From Burkholderiales bacterium (GTDB taxonomy: Bacteria; Pseudomonadota; Gammaproteobacteria; Burkholderiales; Usitatibacteraceae), in the NCBI GenBank assembly GCA_014378085.1, contig JACMOJ010000548.1:1-7678 (forward strand): DNA of 7,678 bases, in the 5' to 3' direction. Below are positions 1 to 5,645 of the stretch, piece by piece. A program made the position numbers and the translations under genes. Position 1 is the stretch's first letter. Each line of letters begins with the position of its first letter. A model generated the notes under the pieces. The model was not told where the DNA came from. It saw only the letters and a list, made by a program, of their open reading frames with translations, and searched no databases.

Positions 1-826
1 ACATCACCGCCGCACTCGGCTTTATCGCTGCACCCTGCATTTTGACGATGTGCTTCGACAGCGCCTTGATGTCCTCCGGCGTCTGCGCTTTGATGCCCAT
101 GTATGCTGCCAGCACTGCTGGCTGAGTCACATCGAGCACGCCGTTTGCCAATTCACCCACCAACGACTCCCAAAGTGCCAGCTTGCCTTTGACCACTGTT
201 GGCGGCTTGCCAGCGACGCGCACTCTCATGGTCACGTCATCACCATCGAGAATGAATTCGCCGTCAACGGCGATTTCATTACCGGTCATGTAACGCAGAT
301 ACCGGAACACCGATTGCAGCGTGAACTTTGCTTCGGGGATGGCCACATCCGATCGGTTCTCCGCCCATGCGCTTTTGAGTTCACCCTTCTCCAACGTGGT
401 GACCAAATCGCGGCGTTTGACGAGTTCGTCAAACAAGATCTTGGCGACGACTTGGCCGGTGATGCCACGCTCAGCCAACTTCTCTGGTACGTCAAACGCG
501 GCGATGGTGAGTGTTTGTCGATACGCTTCGCGGTAACACGCGACCACCGTGATGACCACAACCACCAGCACGCTGAAGGCGATCAGTGCATTGCGCAACA
601 AAATGAGGCGTTTGTTGACCCAATCGTACTTGCTCGCGTACGAGAGCAAGTGCAATTCATGGTCAACACTATCGAGCGTTTTGGTGAGGCTCTTTAGCGT
701 GGCGGTGTTCTCTTTAGTCTGGCCGCTTGAAGCCATGCCGCCACTCCACGCGCTTGCCACCCCGCGCATGCGGTCGCGGAAGCGAGGTTTTGTATCAGTG
801 CTCACGTTGATGTGTTTGTGATCCAT
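1..826 (-). CDS. Single-pass membrane protein of unknown function, N-terminal 275 residues (3' end outside window)
   Basis: The frame is open from an ATG at 824-826 to the left edge with no stop. GGAG lies 6 nt upstream of the ATG, and the gene starts 25 bp after the stop of the ATPase, so the two are probably co-transcribed. Residues 1-75 are polar and contain no signal peptide. Residues 79-97 (NALIAFSVLVVVVITVVAC) form one transmembrane helix, preceded by NKRLILLR, which suggests the N-terminus is inside and the rest is periplasmic. Residues 111-135 (FDVPEKLAERGITG onwards) and about 168-245 (YLRYMTGNEIAVDGEF, then MRVRVAG, then TQPAVLAAYM) resemble, from memory, a family of membrane-anchored proteins that often carry TPR repeats further on. 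That part would lie outside the window, so the family link is inference. Function is unknown. The opposite strand has an overlapping open frame (50-697) that I regard as a shadow, because this frame has the ribosome binding site and the membrane helix. Confidence 0.82.
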   Translation of the reverse strand, partial: MDHKHINVSTDTKPRFRDRMRGVASAWSGGMASSGQTKENTATLKSLTKTLDSVDHELHLLSYASKYDWVNKRLILLRNALIAFSVLVVVVITVVACYREAYRQTLTIAAFDVPEKLAERGITGQVVAKILFDELVKRRDLVTTLEKGELKSAWAENRSDVAIPEAKFTLQSVFRYLRYMTGNEIAVDGEFILDGDDVTMRVRVAGKPPTVVKGKLALWESLVGELANGVLDVTQPAVLAAYMGIKAQTPEDIKALSKHIVKMQGAAIKPSAAVM

Positions 827-851
827 GTTTCACTCCGTACAAAACTATTGT

Positions 852-1982
852 CTAGATGGCTAACTCCGCCAGAAACCTATCCGCACTGACAAGACGCACG
901 CCCTCTTGCCCGATGCGGTCAACGTTTGATTTGGCGATCACTTGTAACGCCGGAACCTGCGGAAACTTTCGCCGGAGATACAACAATGCTGGACTAATGG
1001 TCGTATCACTTAGCTTGCATTCGACAAACCGGATCGGCTTTTTGTCTTCAAGCTGCACAAAGTCAACTTCGCGGCCTTCGACGTCACGAAAAAAGCGCAA
1101 CTCCATATCACGGCCTTCGGTGTCCTCAAGGTAGTGACATTCCTTTAACAAATGAAACGCGACGAGATTTTCAAACCGCGCGCCCTCATCTTCGATGGCG
1201 AGCCACTCAAACAAATAATGCTTGCGGCTTTTCTTGACGGCCTTGATGCGCGGGGGACCGAATGGGTCGAGCCGAAAGATAAACATTAACCGCTCAAAAA
1301 TATCCAACCAACGCTCAACCGTTTTATGCGCCACCTGCAGATCTTCGCGTAAGCCATTGAGCGACAACGGCGAGCCAATCAGCGCGGGTAACCGAATCGA
1401 AAGAGATTCAATGGCGCCCATTTCCGTGACACGTTCAAGATCGGCAACGTCTTCGCGCACCAAACGTGATCGATACTGCCGTGACCAACGCTTCGCTTCA
1501 ACGAGCGAGCCACCTAAGAGCGGTTCTGGGAACGGCCCCAAGGCCAGCAAATCTTTCAGTTGGCAGTCCGCCTCTTTGAGCGAGAGGGGATACAAACGCA
1601 GATGATGATAACGGCCCTGCAAAGAGTCCCCACCACGCCGGTATAGATCAAGCCGCGCGCTGCCGGTGACAAGAATCTGCAAACCCTCGCCCCCACCACC
1701 ATGCTCGCGGTCGTACAGCCCTTTCACCAAATTGCGCCAGCGGCCGTACTTGTGCAACTCATCAAACACGATCATGCCTTGATGCGGAAATGCCCCTTGC
1801 AAGATGCGCGTGCGCGATTCGTCGTCATCCCAATTTAGATAACGCGTTTCAGCAGCGCGTTTACCGCCCGGCAACATGGCGCGCGCGAGCGTGGTTTTGC
1901 CAGATTGGCGCGGCCCTGAGAGCAACACCATTTTCTTGCTGAGATCAGCAGCGATCTGCTTGGACAGGAGGCGCTTTTGCAT
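852..1982 (-). CDS. AAA_14/DUF4143 family ATPase
   Basis: This is a predicted cytoplasmic P-loop ATPase of the widespread orphan AAA_14 plus DUF4143 type, whose role is generally unknown. Counting from the ATG at 1982 (376 aa, normal for the family), Walker A is GPRQSGKTT at 23-31 and Walker B is MIVFDE ending at D74-E75. A sensor-like VTGSAR is at 105-110, and a winged-helix-like stretch spans about 204-240 (SPLSLNGLREDLQVAHKTVE). The C-terminal domain has EVDF (E305, D307) and VECK (E321, K323). This layout resembles the PD-(D/E)XK nuclease fold, but nuclease activity is not assured. Alternative starts are ATG at 2000 (382 aa) and TTG at 2018 (388 aa). None has a strong ribosome binding site. 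I chose 1982 because a GGTAAG lies 9 nt upstream and MQKRLLSK matches the usual family N-terminus. The adjacent palindrome at 2020-2043 may control it. No cognate toxin or antitoxin gene is visible upstream. Confidence 0.88.
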   Translation of the reverse strand: MQKRLLSKQIAADLSKKMVLLSGPRQSGKTTLARAMLPGGKRAAETRYLNWDDDESRTRILQGAFPHQGMIVFDELHKYGRWRNLVKGLYDREHGGGGEGLQILVTGSARLDLYRRGGDSLQGRYHHLRLYPLSLKEADCQLKDLLALGPFPEPLLGGSLVEAKRWSRQYRSRLVREDVADLERVTEMGAIESLSIRLPALIGSPLSLNGLREDLQVAHKTVERWLDIFERLMFIFRLDPFGPPRIKAVKKSRKHYLFEWLAIEDEGARFENLVAFHLLKECHYLEDTEGRDMELRFFRDVEGREVDFVQLEDKKPIRFVECKLSDTTISPALLYLRRKFPQVPALQVIAKSNVDRIGQEGVRLVSADRFLAELAI

Positions 1983-2019
1983 ATGCGCAATCTTACCCAT
2001 ATGTAAAAAAACAGGCAAG

Positions 2020-2043
2020 AAATTTCACATAGATGTGAAATTT
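2020..2043. promoter_or_regulatory. Perfect 24-bp palindrome, operator-like
   Basis: Two 11-base arms, AAATTTCACAT and ATGTGAAATTT, are exact reverse complements separated by AG. The palindrome ends 20 bp before the ATG at 2000 and 38 bp before the ATG at 1982 of the ATPase. Position and symmetry suit a dimeric repressor or activator site. As RNA it would be a 9-10 bp AU-rich hairpin. No U-tract follows on either strand, so a terminator is unlikely. The half-site TCACAT/ATGTGA is the reverse arrangement of the CRP consensus (TGTGA then TCACA), so it is not a standard CRP site. The binding protein is unknown. Confidence 0.55.
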
Positions 2044-2077
2044 ACGGATTTTGTTATCTTCTAAAACACAAGATTTG

Positions 2078-2129
2078 TTTACCCATGGGCGTTTTCAGAC
2101 ATTTTTGCTTGGAAACACCCGTGGATAAA
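2078..2129. repeat. 52-bp hairpin element, copy A
   Basis: It has 19-base arms (left TTTACCCATGGGCGTTTTC, right GGAAACACCCGTGGATAAA) around the 14-nt loop AGACATTTTTGCTT. The arms give 15 Watson-Crick pairs, 2 G-T wobbles and 2 mismatches. It matches copy B at 4189-4240 at 48 of 52 positions with an identical loop, and weaker similarity continues about 8 bp to the right. It lies 78 bp upstream of the ATPase start at 2000 or 96 bp upstream of the start at 1982. Function is unknown. It could be a dispersed palindromic repeat or an RNA stability or regulatory element. Confidence 0.75.
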
Positions 2130-2142
2130 CGACTTTAAAGCG

Positions 2143-2239
2143 GTAGGTTGGGCTAGCTTTATCAAGCCCAACAGCTCTAGCATCGGGGCGAGGATATTGT
2201 TGGGCAGCGCATTTGACAAACCCGGCTGGCCCAACCTAC
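2143..2239. repeat. REP-like nested palindrome with GTAGGTTGGGC ends
   Basis: The outer arms GTAGGTTGGGC (2143-2153) and GCCCAACCTAC (2229-2239) are exact inverted repeats 97 bp end to end. Inside lie two more complementary motifs, AGCCCAAC (2165-2172) and GTTGGGC (2199-2205). The element can therefore fold as two hairpins. The first has an 8-bp perfect stem and 10-nt loop (2147-2172). The second has a 10-bp stem with one bulge (GTTGGGCAGC with GCTGGCCCAAC). GTAGGTTGGGC motifs are known as recurring intergenic palindromes in many proteobacteria. No transposase is nearby. Confidence 0.65.
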
Positions 2240-2245
2240 TGACTT

Positions 2246-2289
2246 CAGCATGTTTTGCTTCAAAACGTAAGTGGATGAACGACTTTCAA
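2246..2289. repeat. Degenerate half copy of the 52-bp hairpin element
   Basis: Bases 2246-2289 align without gaps to 2096-2139 (loop, right arm and right flank of copy A) at 32 of 44 positions. The best-preserved parts are TTTTGCTT, GTGGAT and AACGACTTT. The left arm is missing and the GTAGGTTGGGC element stands in its place. A local inverted repeat, GTTTTG-CTT-CAAAAC (2252-2266), remains. It is probably a decayed partial duplication. Confidence 0.5.
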
Positions 2290-2380
2290 TATCGGCGCTT
2301 TAACGATGTCGATTTCTTGTTTTCTTTACGCCAAGCTTGGGTGCGCGCGCCCGGAGCGCCTGGCAGTGAAGACTACGTAA

Positions 2381-4150
2381 TCACGGCTTGTTAATCGCGT
2401 CGCGGATGATCTTGCCGTTGACGATGGTGAGCAGGCTTGAGGCCTCCGCGATGGTCGCGGGATCGATCGTGAAGATATTACGGTCGAGAATAATTAGATC
2501 TGCGCGCTTGCCGACTTCAATGCTGCCGAGCGTACGTTCGACGCCGAGTTGATAGGCCGTGGCACGTGTGATTGCAGTCACCGCCTGCGCAACGGTGATC
2601 GCCTCTGCAGCATTTCGCGGCGGCGCATCGCGGTTGCCGGGTAATCGGCGCGTCACGGCGACTTCGATCTGAATGAGCGGCTTGTAGGTTGAGAGATAGG
2701 CCGATGCCGGCCAGTCGGAGCCGAAGGTCTGCACGGCACCCGAGGCAATGAGACTCTTCACCGGGTACGCCGCAGCTAACACCGGCTCACCTACAAAAGC
2801 AGCGAGATTGTCGTAGCTCGGGTCGATGGTCGCCCATTGCATCGAGGTTTGCGCAATGACACCCAGCTTCGCGAAGCGCGGAATATCGGCGGCGTCCACG
2901 AGGTCCATGTGCGCGATGGCGTGGCGTTGGCCCAATCGACCATCGCCCGACGTTTTTGCGCGCACACGAGCGACCGCGTCGAGCATCTGGCGGATCGCCG
3001 CGCCGCCGATGGCGTGCGTGTGTGTCGGCACACCGGCCTTTTCGCCGGCGATCAAGCGCTTCTGGATGTATTCGGCGGTCATCATGGGCTTGCCGCGAAA
3101 ATTCGGCCGGTCCTTATATGGCGCGAGCAGAAACGCAGTATGCCCTTCAGGCACACCATCGGCGAATAGCTTGACGGCGGTGGGACGCAGCATCTCACCC
3201 GTGTGGCGCTTCTTCAGCGCAACGAGCCGTGCAACCGGATCGTCCTTTTCACCGCGATCGCCAGTGCTGGTGAACATGCGCAGCGTGAGCGCGCCCTCTG
3301 TCTCCAGCTTCGCGAGGAGTTCATACGCATCGGCTTCACGCGGCGCGCCCATGCCGGCATCAAATACGCCAGTCAGTCCGGCGGCGGCAGCTTCAGGCAA
3401 CCAACGTCGGAAGGCAGCTTCGTATTCGGTGGTTTTTTGTGAGACCAACTTCGAGACAATAAACCCGCCGGCACCTTCGCGCGCGGTGCCGAGCAGCGCA
3501 CCGGTCTTGGCGTCGCGTTCGAAAAAGCTGATGCCCGGTTCGGGGTCGCGCGTGGCGGCGCTGGCACCACCAAGCTCGAGCGCGCGCGAGGAAAACCATG
3601 TGGAGTGGCCATCGACCGAGCGCAAGATGACCGGGCGACTGCCAAAAATTGCATCGAGTTCGACTGCCGTCGGCCCCTGCGAACCGAACAGATGATTCTG
3701 CCAGCCGCGCGCATAGATCACCTCATTGCCGTGATTCGCATCGCGCAGCGCGATCAGCGACGCGCGCAGCTTCTCGGGTGTGTCGGCAAGTGACAAGTTG
3801 ATGCCGATATCGGTGCGTGCACCGCCTATCGCATGAATATGCGAATCGATGAAACCGGGGAGCACCAGCCGCCCTCCCGCATCGATCTTGCGCGTCGCCG
3901 GGCCGCTGCAGCCTGTGGCGATCGCGGCATCGCCGACCGCGATGATCATGTTCGCCGAGATGCAAACGACGCTGGCGATACTGCCGCCGTTGGGTCCAGG
4001 GCCGGTATCGATCGTGTGGACGCGTGCGTTGGTGATGACGATGTCCGCAGGCTTGGCGGTCATGGGCGGCTGCGAGTGGGCGGTAAGCGCGAGGCCACCA
4101 ATGAGGGTTAACAGGAAGGGGCGCTGCAATTGCCGAATCAATCTAGACAT
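2381..4150 (-). CDS. Exported metal-dependent amidohydrolase, YtcJ-like (amidohydrolase family 3)
   Basis: This is a predicted hydrolase of amide or related C-N bonds, acting in the periplasm or at the envelope. The substrate cannot be read from the sequence. From the ATG at 4150 (AGAG upstream, 589 aa), residues 1-26 form a signal peptide: basic MSRLIRQLQR, a hydrophobic FLLTLIGGLALTA core and possible cleavage after AHS. A beta-sandwich segment (DIVITNARVHTID) precedes the TIM barrel. Metal-site motifs are DSHIH (H104, H106), VKLFADG (K327), THTHAIGG (H379), RHAIAHM (H414) and GSDWPA (D479). The C-terminus returns to the sandwich with GSIEVGKRADLIILD. All expected motifs are present, so it looks intact. 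A TTG 33 bp further upstream (4183) would hide the signal peptide and is less likely. It follows the ftsZ terminator, is flanked by two copies of a 52-bp hairpin element, and has no pathway partner in the window. No clear promoter was identified. Confidence 0.92.
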   Translation of the reverse strand: MSRLIRQLQRPFLLTLIGGLALTAHSQPPMTAKPADIVITNARVHTIDTGPGPNGGSIASVVCISANMIIAVGDAAIATGCSGPATRKIDAGGRLVLPGFIDSHIHAIGGARTDIGINLSLADTPEKLRASLIALRDANHGNEVIYARGWQNHLFGSQGPTAVELDAIFGSRPVILRSVDGHSTWFSSRALELGGASAATRDPEPGISFFERDAKTGALLGTAREGAGGFIVSKLVSQKTTEYEAAFRRWLPEAAAAGLTGVFDAGMGAPREADAYELLAKLETEGALTLRMFTSTGDRGEKDDPVARLVALKKRHTGEMLRPTAVKLFADGVPEGHTAFLLAPYKDRPNFRGKPMMTAEYIQKRLIAGEKAGVPTHTHAIGGAAIRQMLDAVARVRAKTSGDGRLGQRHAIAHMDLVDAADIPRFAKLGVIAQTSMQWATIDPSYDNLAAFVGEPVLAAAYPVKSLIASGAVQTFGSDWPASAYLSTYKPLIQIEVAVTRRLPGNRDAPPRNAAEAITVAQAVTAITRATAYQLGVERTLGSIEVGKRADLIILDRNIFTIDPATIAEASSLLTIVNGKIIRDAINKP

Positions 4151-4188
4151 GTTTCGATCTCTTTTCGAAGATTCCACTTCCAAACTCT

Positions 4189-4240
4189 TTTATCCATGGG
4201 CGTTTCCAGACATTTTTGCTTGAAAATACCCGTGGATAAA
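4189..4240. repeat. 52-bp hairpin element, copy B
   Basis: It has 19-base arms (left TTTATCCATGGGCGTTTCC, right GAAAATACCCGTGGATAAA) around the loop AGACATTTTTGCTT. It differs from copy A at only four positions, and the loop is identical. The outer 12 bases of the arms pair completely apart from one G-T. It lies 38 bp upstream of the amidohydrolase ATG and downstream of the ftsZ terminator, so it could be part of the amidohydrolase leader. The arms contain TTATCCACG, one base from a DnaA box, but I do not treat it as an origin. Confidence 0.75.
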
Positions 4241-4273
4241 CGATTTTTAACTTCAATTCATTTGCAGTCGGGC

Positions 4274-4312
4274 AAACATCCCGACGGGGCAGAGGTTCCC
4301 GTCAGGATGTTT
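4274..4312 (-). terminator. Probable transcription terminator downstream of ftsZ
   Basis: On the minus strand AAACATCCTGACGGG and CCCGTCGGGATGTTT form a 15-bp stem with a 9-nt loop (AACCTCTGC); the only non-Watson-Crick pair is a T-G wobble. The leading AAA and trailing TTT are part of the stem. The downstream T-run is only three bases, so efficiency is uncertain. It begins 90 bp after the ftsZ stop and separates the division genes from the amidohydrolase. Read on the plus strand the stem has a C-A mismatch in place of the wobble, which favours the minus-strand function. Confidence 0.72.
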
Positions 4313-4402
4313 CTACTACATTCATCTGCCGCGTCTACCAACACACACCACGCCACCAAGCATGGCGACTACTGGTTGGCAAACTTCTACATCTACCGCG
4401 AC

Positions 4403-5599
4403 TTAATCAGCCTGCTTACGCAAAAACGCTGGAATGTCGTAGGTATCCATGCCTGACGATGCCAGCGCAGATACGGTCACATCACGACGCCGACGTGTGA
4501 CTGCGGGTGTATCGAGTTCGGCGTAGTTGATCGCACCAGCAGGTGTGGATTGTGGTGCACCAACCGCGTCGTCCGTTCCCGTTTTTGCGTAACTGTGCTG
4601 CATGACCGGTGCCGAATACACCACTTGCGGCTGTGGCTTGGCGATACGACCACCCAAACCGGTTGCCACGATTGTCACGCGCAATGCATCACCCAAGGTT
4701 TCGTCAAACACCTGACCAAAGATCACAGTGGCATCTTCTGCCGTGAAACTGCGGATGGTGTTCATCACTTCATGCACTTCCTTCAACTTCAAGGATTTGG
4801 ATGCCGTGATGTTGACCAACACGCCGCGCGCACCGGTGAGGTTCACGTCTTCGAGCAACGGTGACGCGGCAGCACGTTCAGCCGCCACTTGTGCACGATC
4901 CGCACCGGTTGCCGTGGCGGAACCCATCATCGCCACACCGTTCTCACTCATCACCGTGCGAACGTCAGCAAAGTCGACGTTAACCAAGCCCGGGCAGTTG
5001 ATGATCTCCGCGATACCAGCAACAGCACCATGCAGCACTTCGTTGGCGGCGCGGAAGCCATCTTCAAACGTGGCGTCTTCGCCCAGCACTTCCATCAGCC
5101 GATCATTCGGGATGATGATGAGGGAATCGACGTTTTGTTTGAGGGCTTCGATACCGAGTTGTGCGGCCTTCATACGTTTACCTTCAAACGCAAACGGCTT
5201 GGTCACAACTGCTACCGTCAGCACACCCATTTCACGCGCAACTTCGGCCACGATTGGTGCGGCACCGGTGCCGGTGCCACCACCCATACCGGCAGTGATA
5301 AAGAGCATGTCGGCACCCTGAATCATCTCCGCGATACGTTCACGATCTTCAATCGCCGCTGCACGACCGATTTCCGGATTCGCCCCCGCGCCCAAGCCGC
5401 GTGTGACCGTGCCGCCCAATTGCAGGACAGTGCGCGACTGGTTGCGCTTTAACGCTTGCGCATCGGTGTTAGCACAAATGAATTCAACGCCCGCAACACC
5501 ATTAGAGATCATGTGATCAACCGCGTTACCGCCGCAGCCACCCACACCGATCACTTTGATGATCGCTTCTGGTTCACTGTTATCTAGAATTTCTATCAT
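4403..5599 (-). CDS. ftsZ: Cell division protein FtsZ (tubulin-like GTPase)
   Basis: FtsZ polymerises with GTP into the midcell ring that recruits the divisome. The protein is 398 aa from the ATG at 5599, chosen because AGAGGAGA lies just upstream and MIEILDNSEPEAIIKVIGVG matches the family N-terminus. The GTP-binding core includes GVGGCGGNAV (18-27) and the tubulin signature GGGTGTG (106-112). The catalytic T7 loop NVDFADV (207-213) carries D209 and D212. The variable linker runs from about 318 to 385, and the tail DIPAFLRKQAD (388-398) binds FtsA and other partners. The G-loop has cysteine at 22 where E. coli has glycine. The FEGKRM loop is one residue shorter than in E. coli, as I recall for Neisseria. 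The gene starts 46 bp after the ftsA stop and is followed by a strong hairpin. The open frame extends a further 49 codons upstream into ftsA sequence, but those residues do not match FtsZ. Confidence 0.98.
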   Translation of the reverse strand: MIEILDNSEPEAIIKVIGVGGCGGNAVDHMISNGVAGVEFICANTDAQALKRNQSRTVLQLGGTVTRGLGAGANPEIGRAAAIEDRERIAEMIQGADMLFITAGMGGGTGTGAAPIVAEVAREMGVLTVAVVTKPFAFEGKRMKAAQLGIEALKQNVDSLIIIPNDRLMEVLGEDATFEDGFRAANEVLHGAVAGIAEIINCPGLVNVDFADVRTVMSENGVAMMGSATATGADRAQVAAERAAASPLLEDVNLTGARGVLVNITASKSLKLKEVHEVMNTIRSFTAEDATVIFGQVFDETLGDALRVTIVATGLGGRIAKPQPQVVYSAPVMQHSYAKTGTDDAVGAPQSTPAGAINYAELDTPAVTRRRRDVTVSALASSGMDTYDIPAFLRKQAD

Positions 5600-5607
5600 G
5601 GTAGTAC

Positions 5608-5615
5608 TCTCCTCT
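5608..5615 (-). promoter_or_regulatory. Strong ribosome binding site of ftsZ
   Basis: On the minus strand AGAGGAGA stands 8 nt upstream of the ATG at 5599. It is the best Shine-Dalgarno match in the window. It fixes the ftsZ start and excludes the in-frame upstream extension. It fits the high FtsZ level needed relative to FtsA, whose own site (GGA, 7 nt from the ATG) is much weaker. Confidence 0.8.
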
Positions 5616-5645
5616 GCTTGGTGGAACAACTTAAAAAATACAACG

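Larger units (their letters stand above)
1983..2380. other. Repeat-rich intergenic region between the amidohydrolase and the ATPase
   Basis: These 398 bp hold no convincing gene. On the minus strand they form the 3' region of the amidohydrolase transcript and the leader of the ATPase. From the ATPase outward they contain a 24-bp palindrome, a 52-bp hairpin element, a nested GTAGGTTGGGC palindrome and a degenerate half copy of the hairpin. In the remaining stretch (2290-2380) I see only a CCAAGCTTGG palindrome and a short GC-rich inverted motif, with no T-tract terminator. No clear -35/-10 promoter for the ATPase was found. The small plus-strand open frame at 2197-2394 runs through the repeats and is not credible as a gene. 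Confidence 0.8.

Noticed and set aside
50..697. Plus-strand open frame of 215 codons
   Set aside because: It is antisense to a minus-strand frame with a ribosome binding site and a transmembrane helix. Its own translation is rich in His, Cys and Gln and shows no family features.
2020..2043. CRP binding site
   Set aside because: The half-sites are in the reverse arrangement (TCACA first, TGTGA second) with the wrong spacing.
2826..3695. Plus-strand open frame of 289 codons
   Set aside because: It lies wholly within the amidohydrolase gene on the other strand. The Ser/Ala/Arg-rich composition is typical of a shadow frame.
4151..4183. TTG start giving a 600-residue amidohydrolase
   Set aside because: It would put 11 charged residues ahead of a good signal peptide, and the ATG at 4150 has a plausible ribosome binding site.
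4189..4240. DnaA boxes and possible origin
   Set aside because: TTATCCACG in the hairpin arms is one base from the consensus, but there is no cluster of boxes, AT-rich unwinding region or dnaA/dnaN context.
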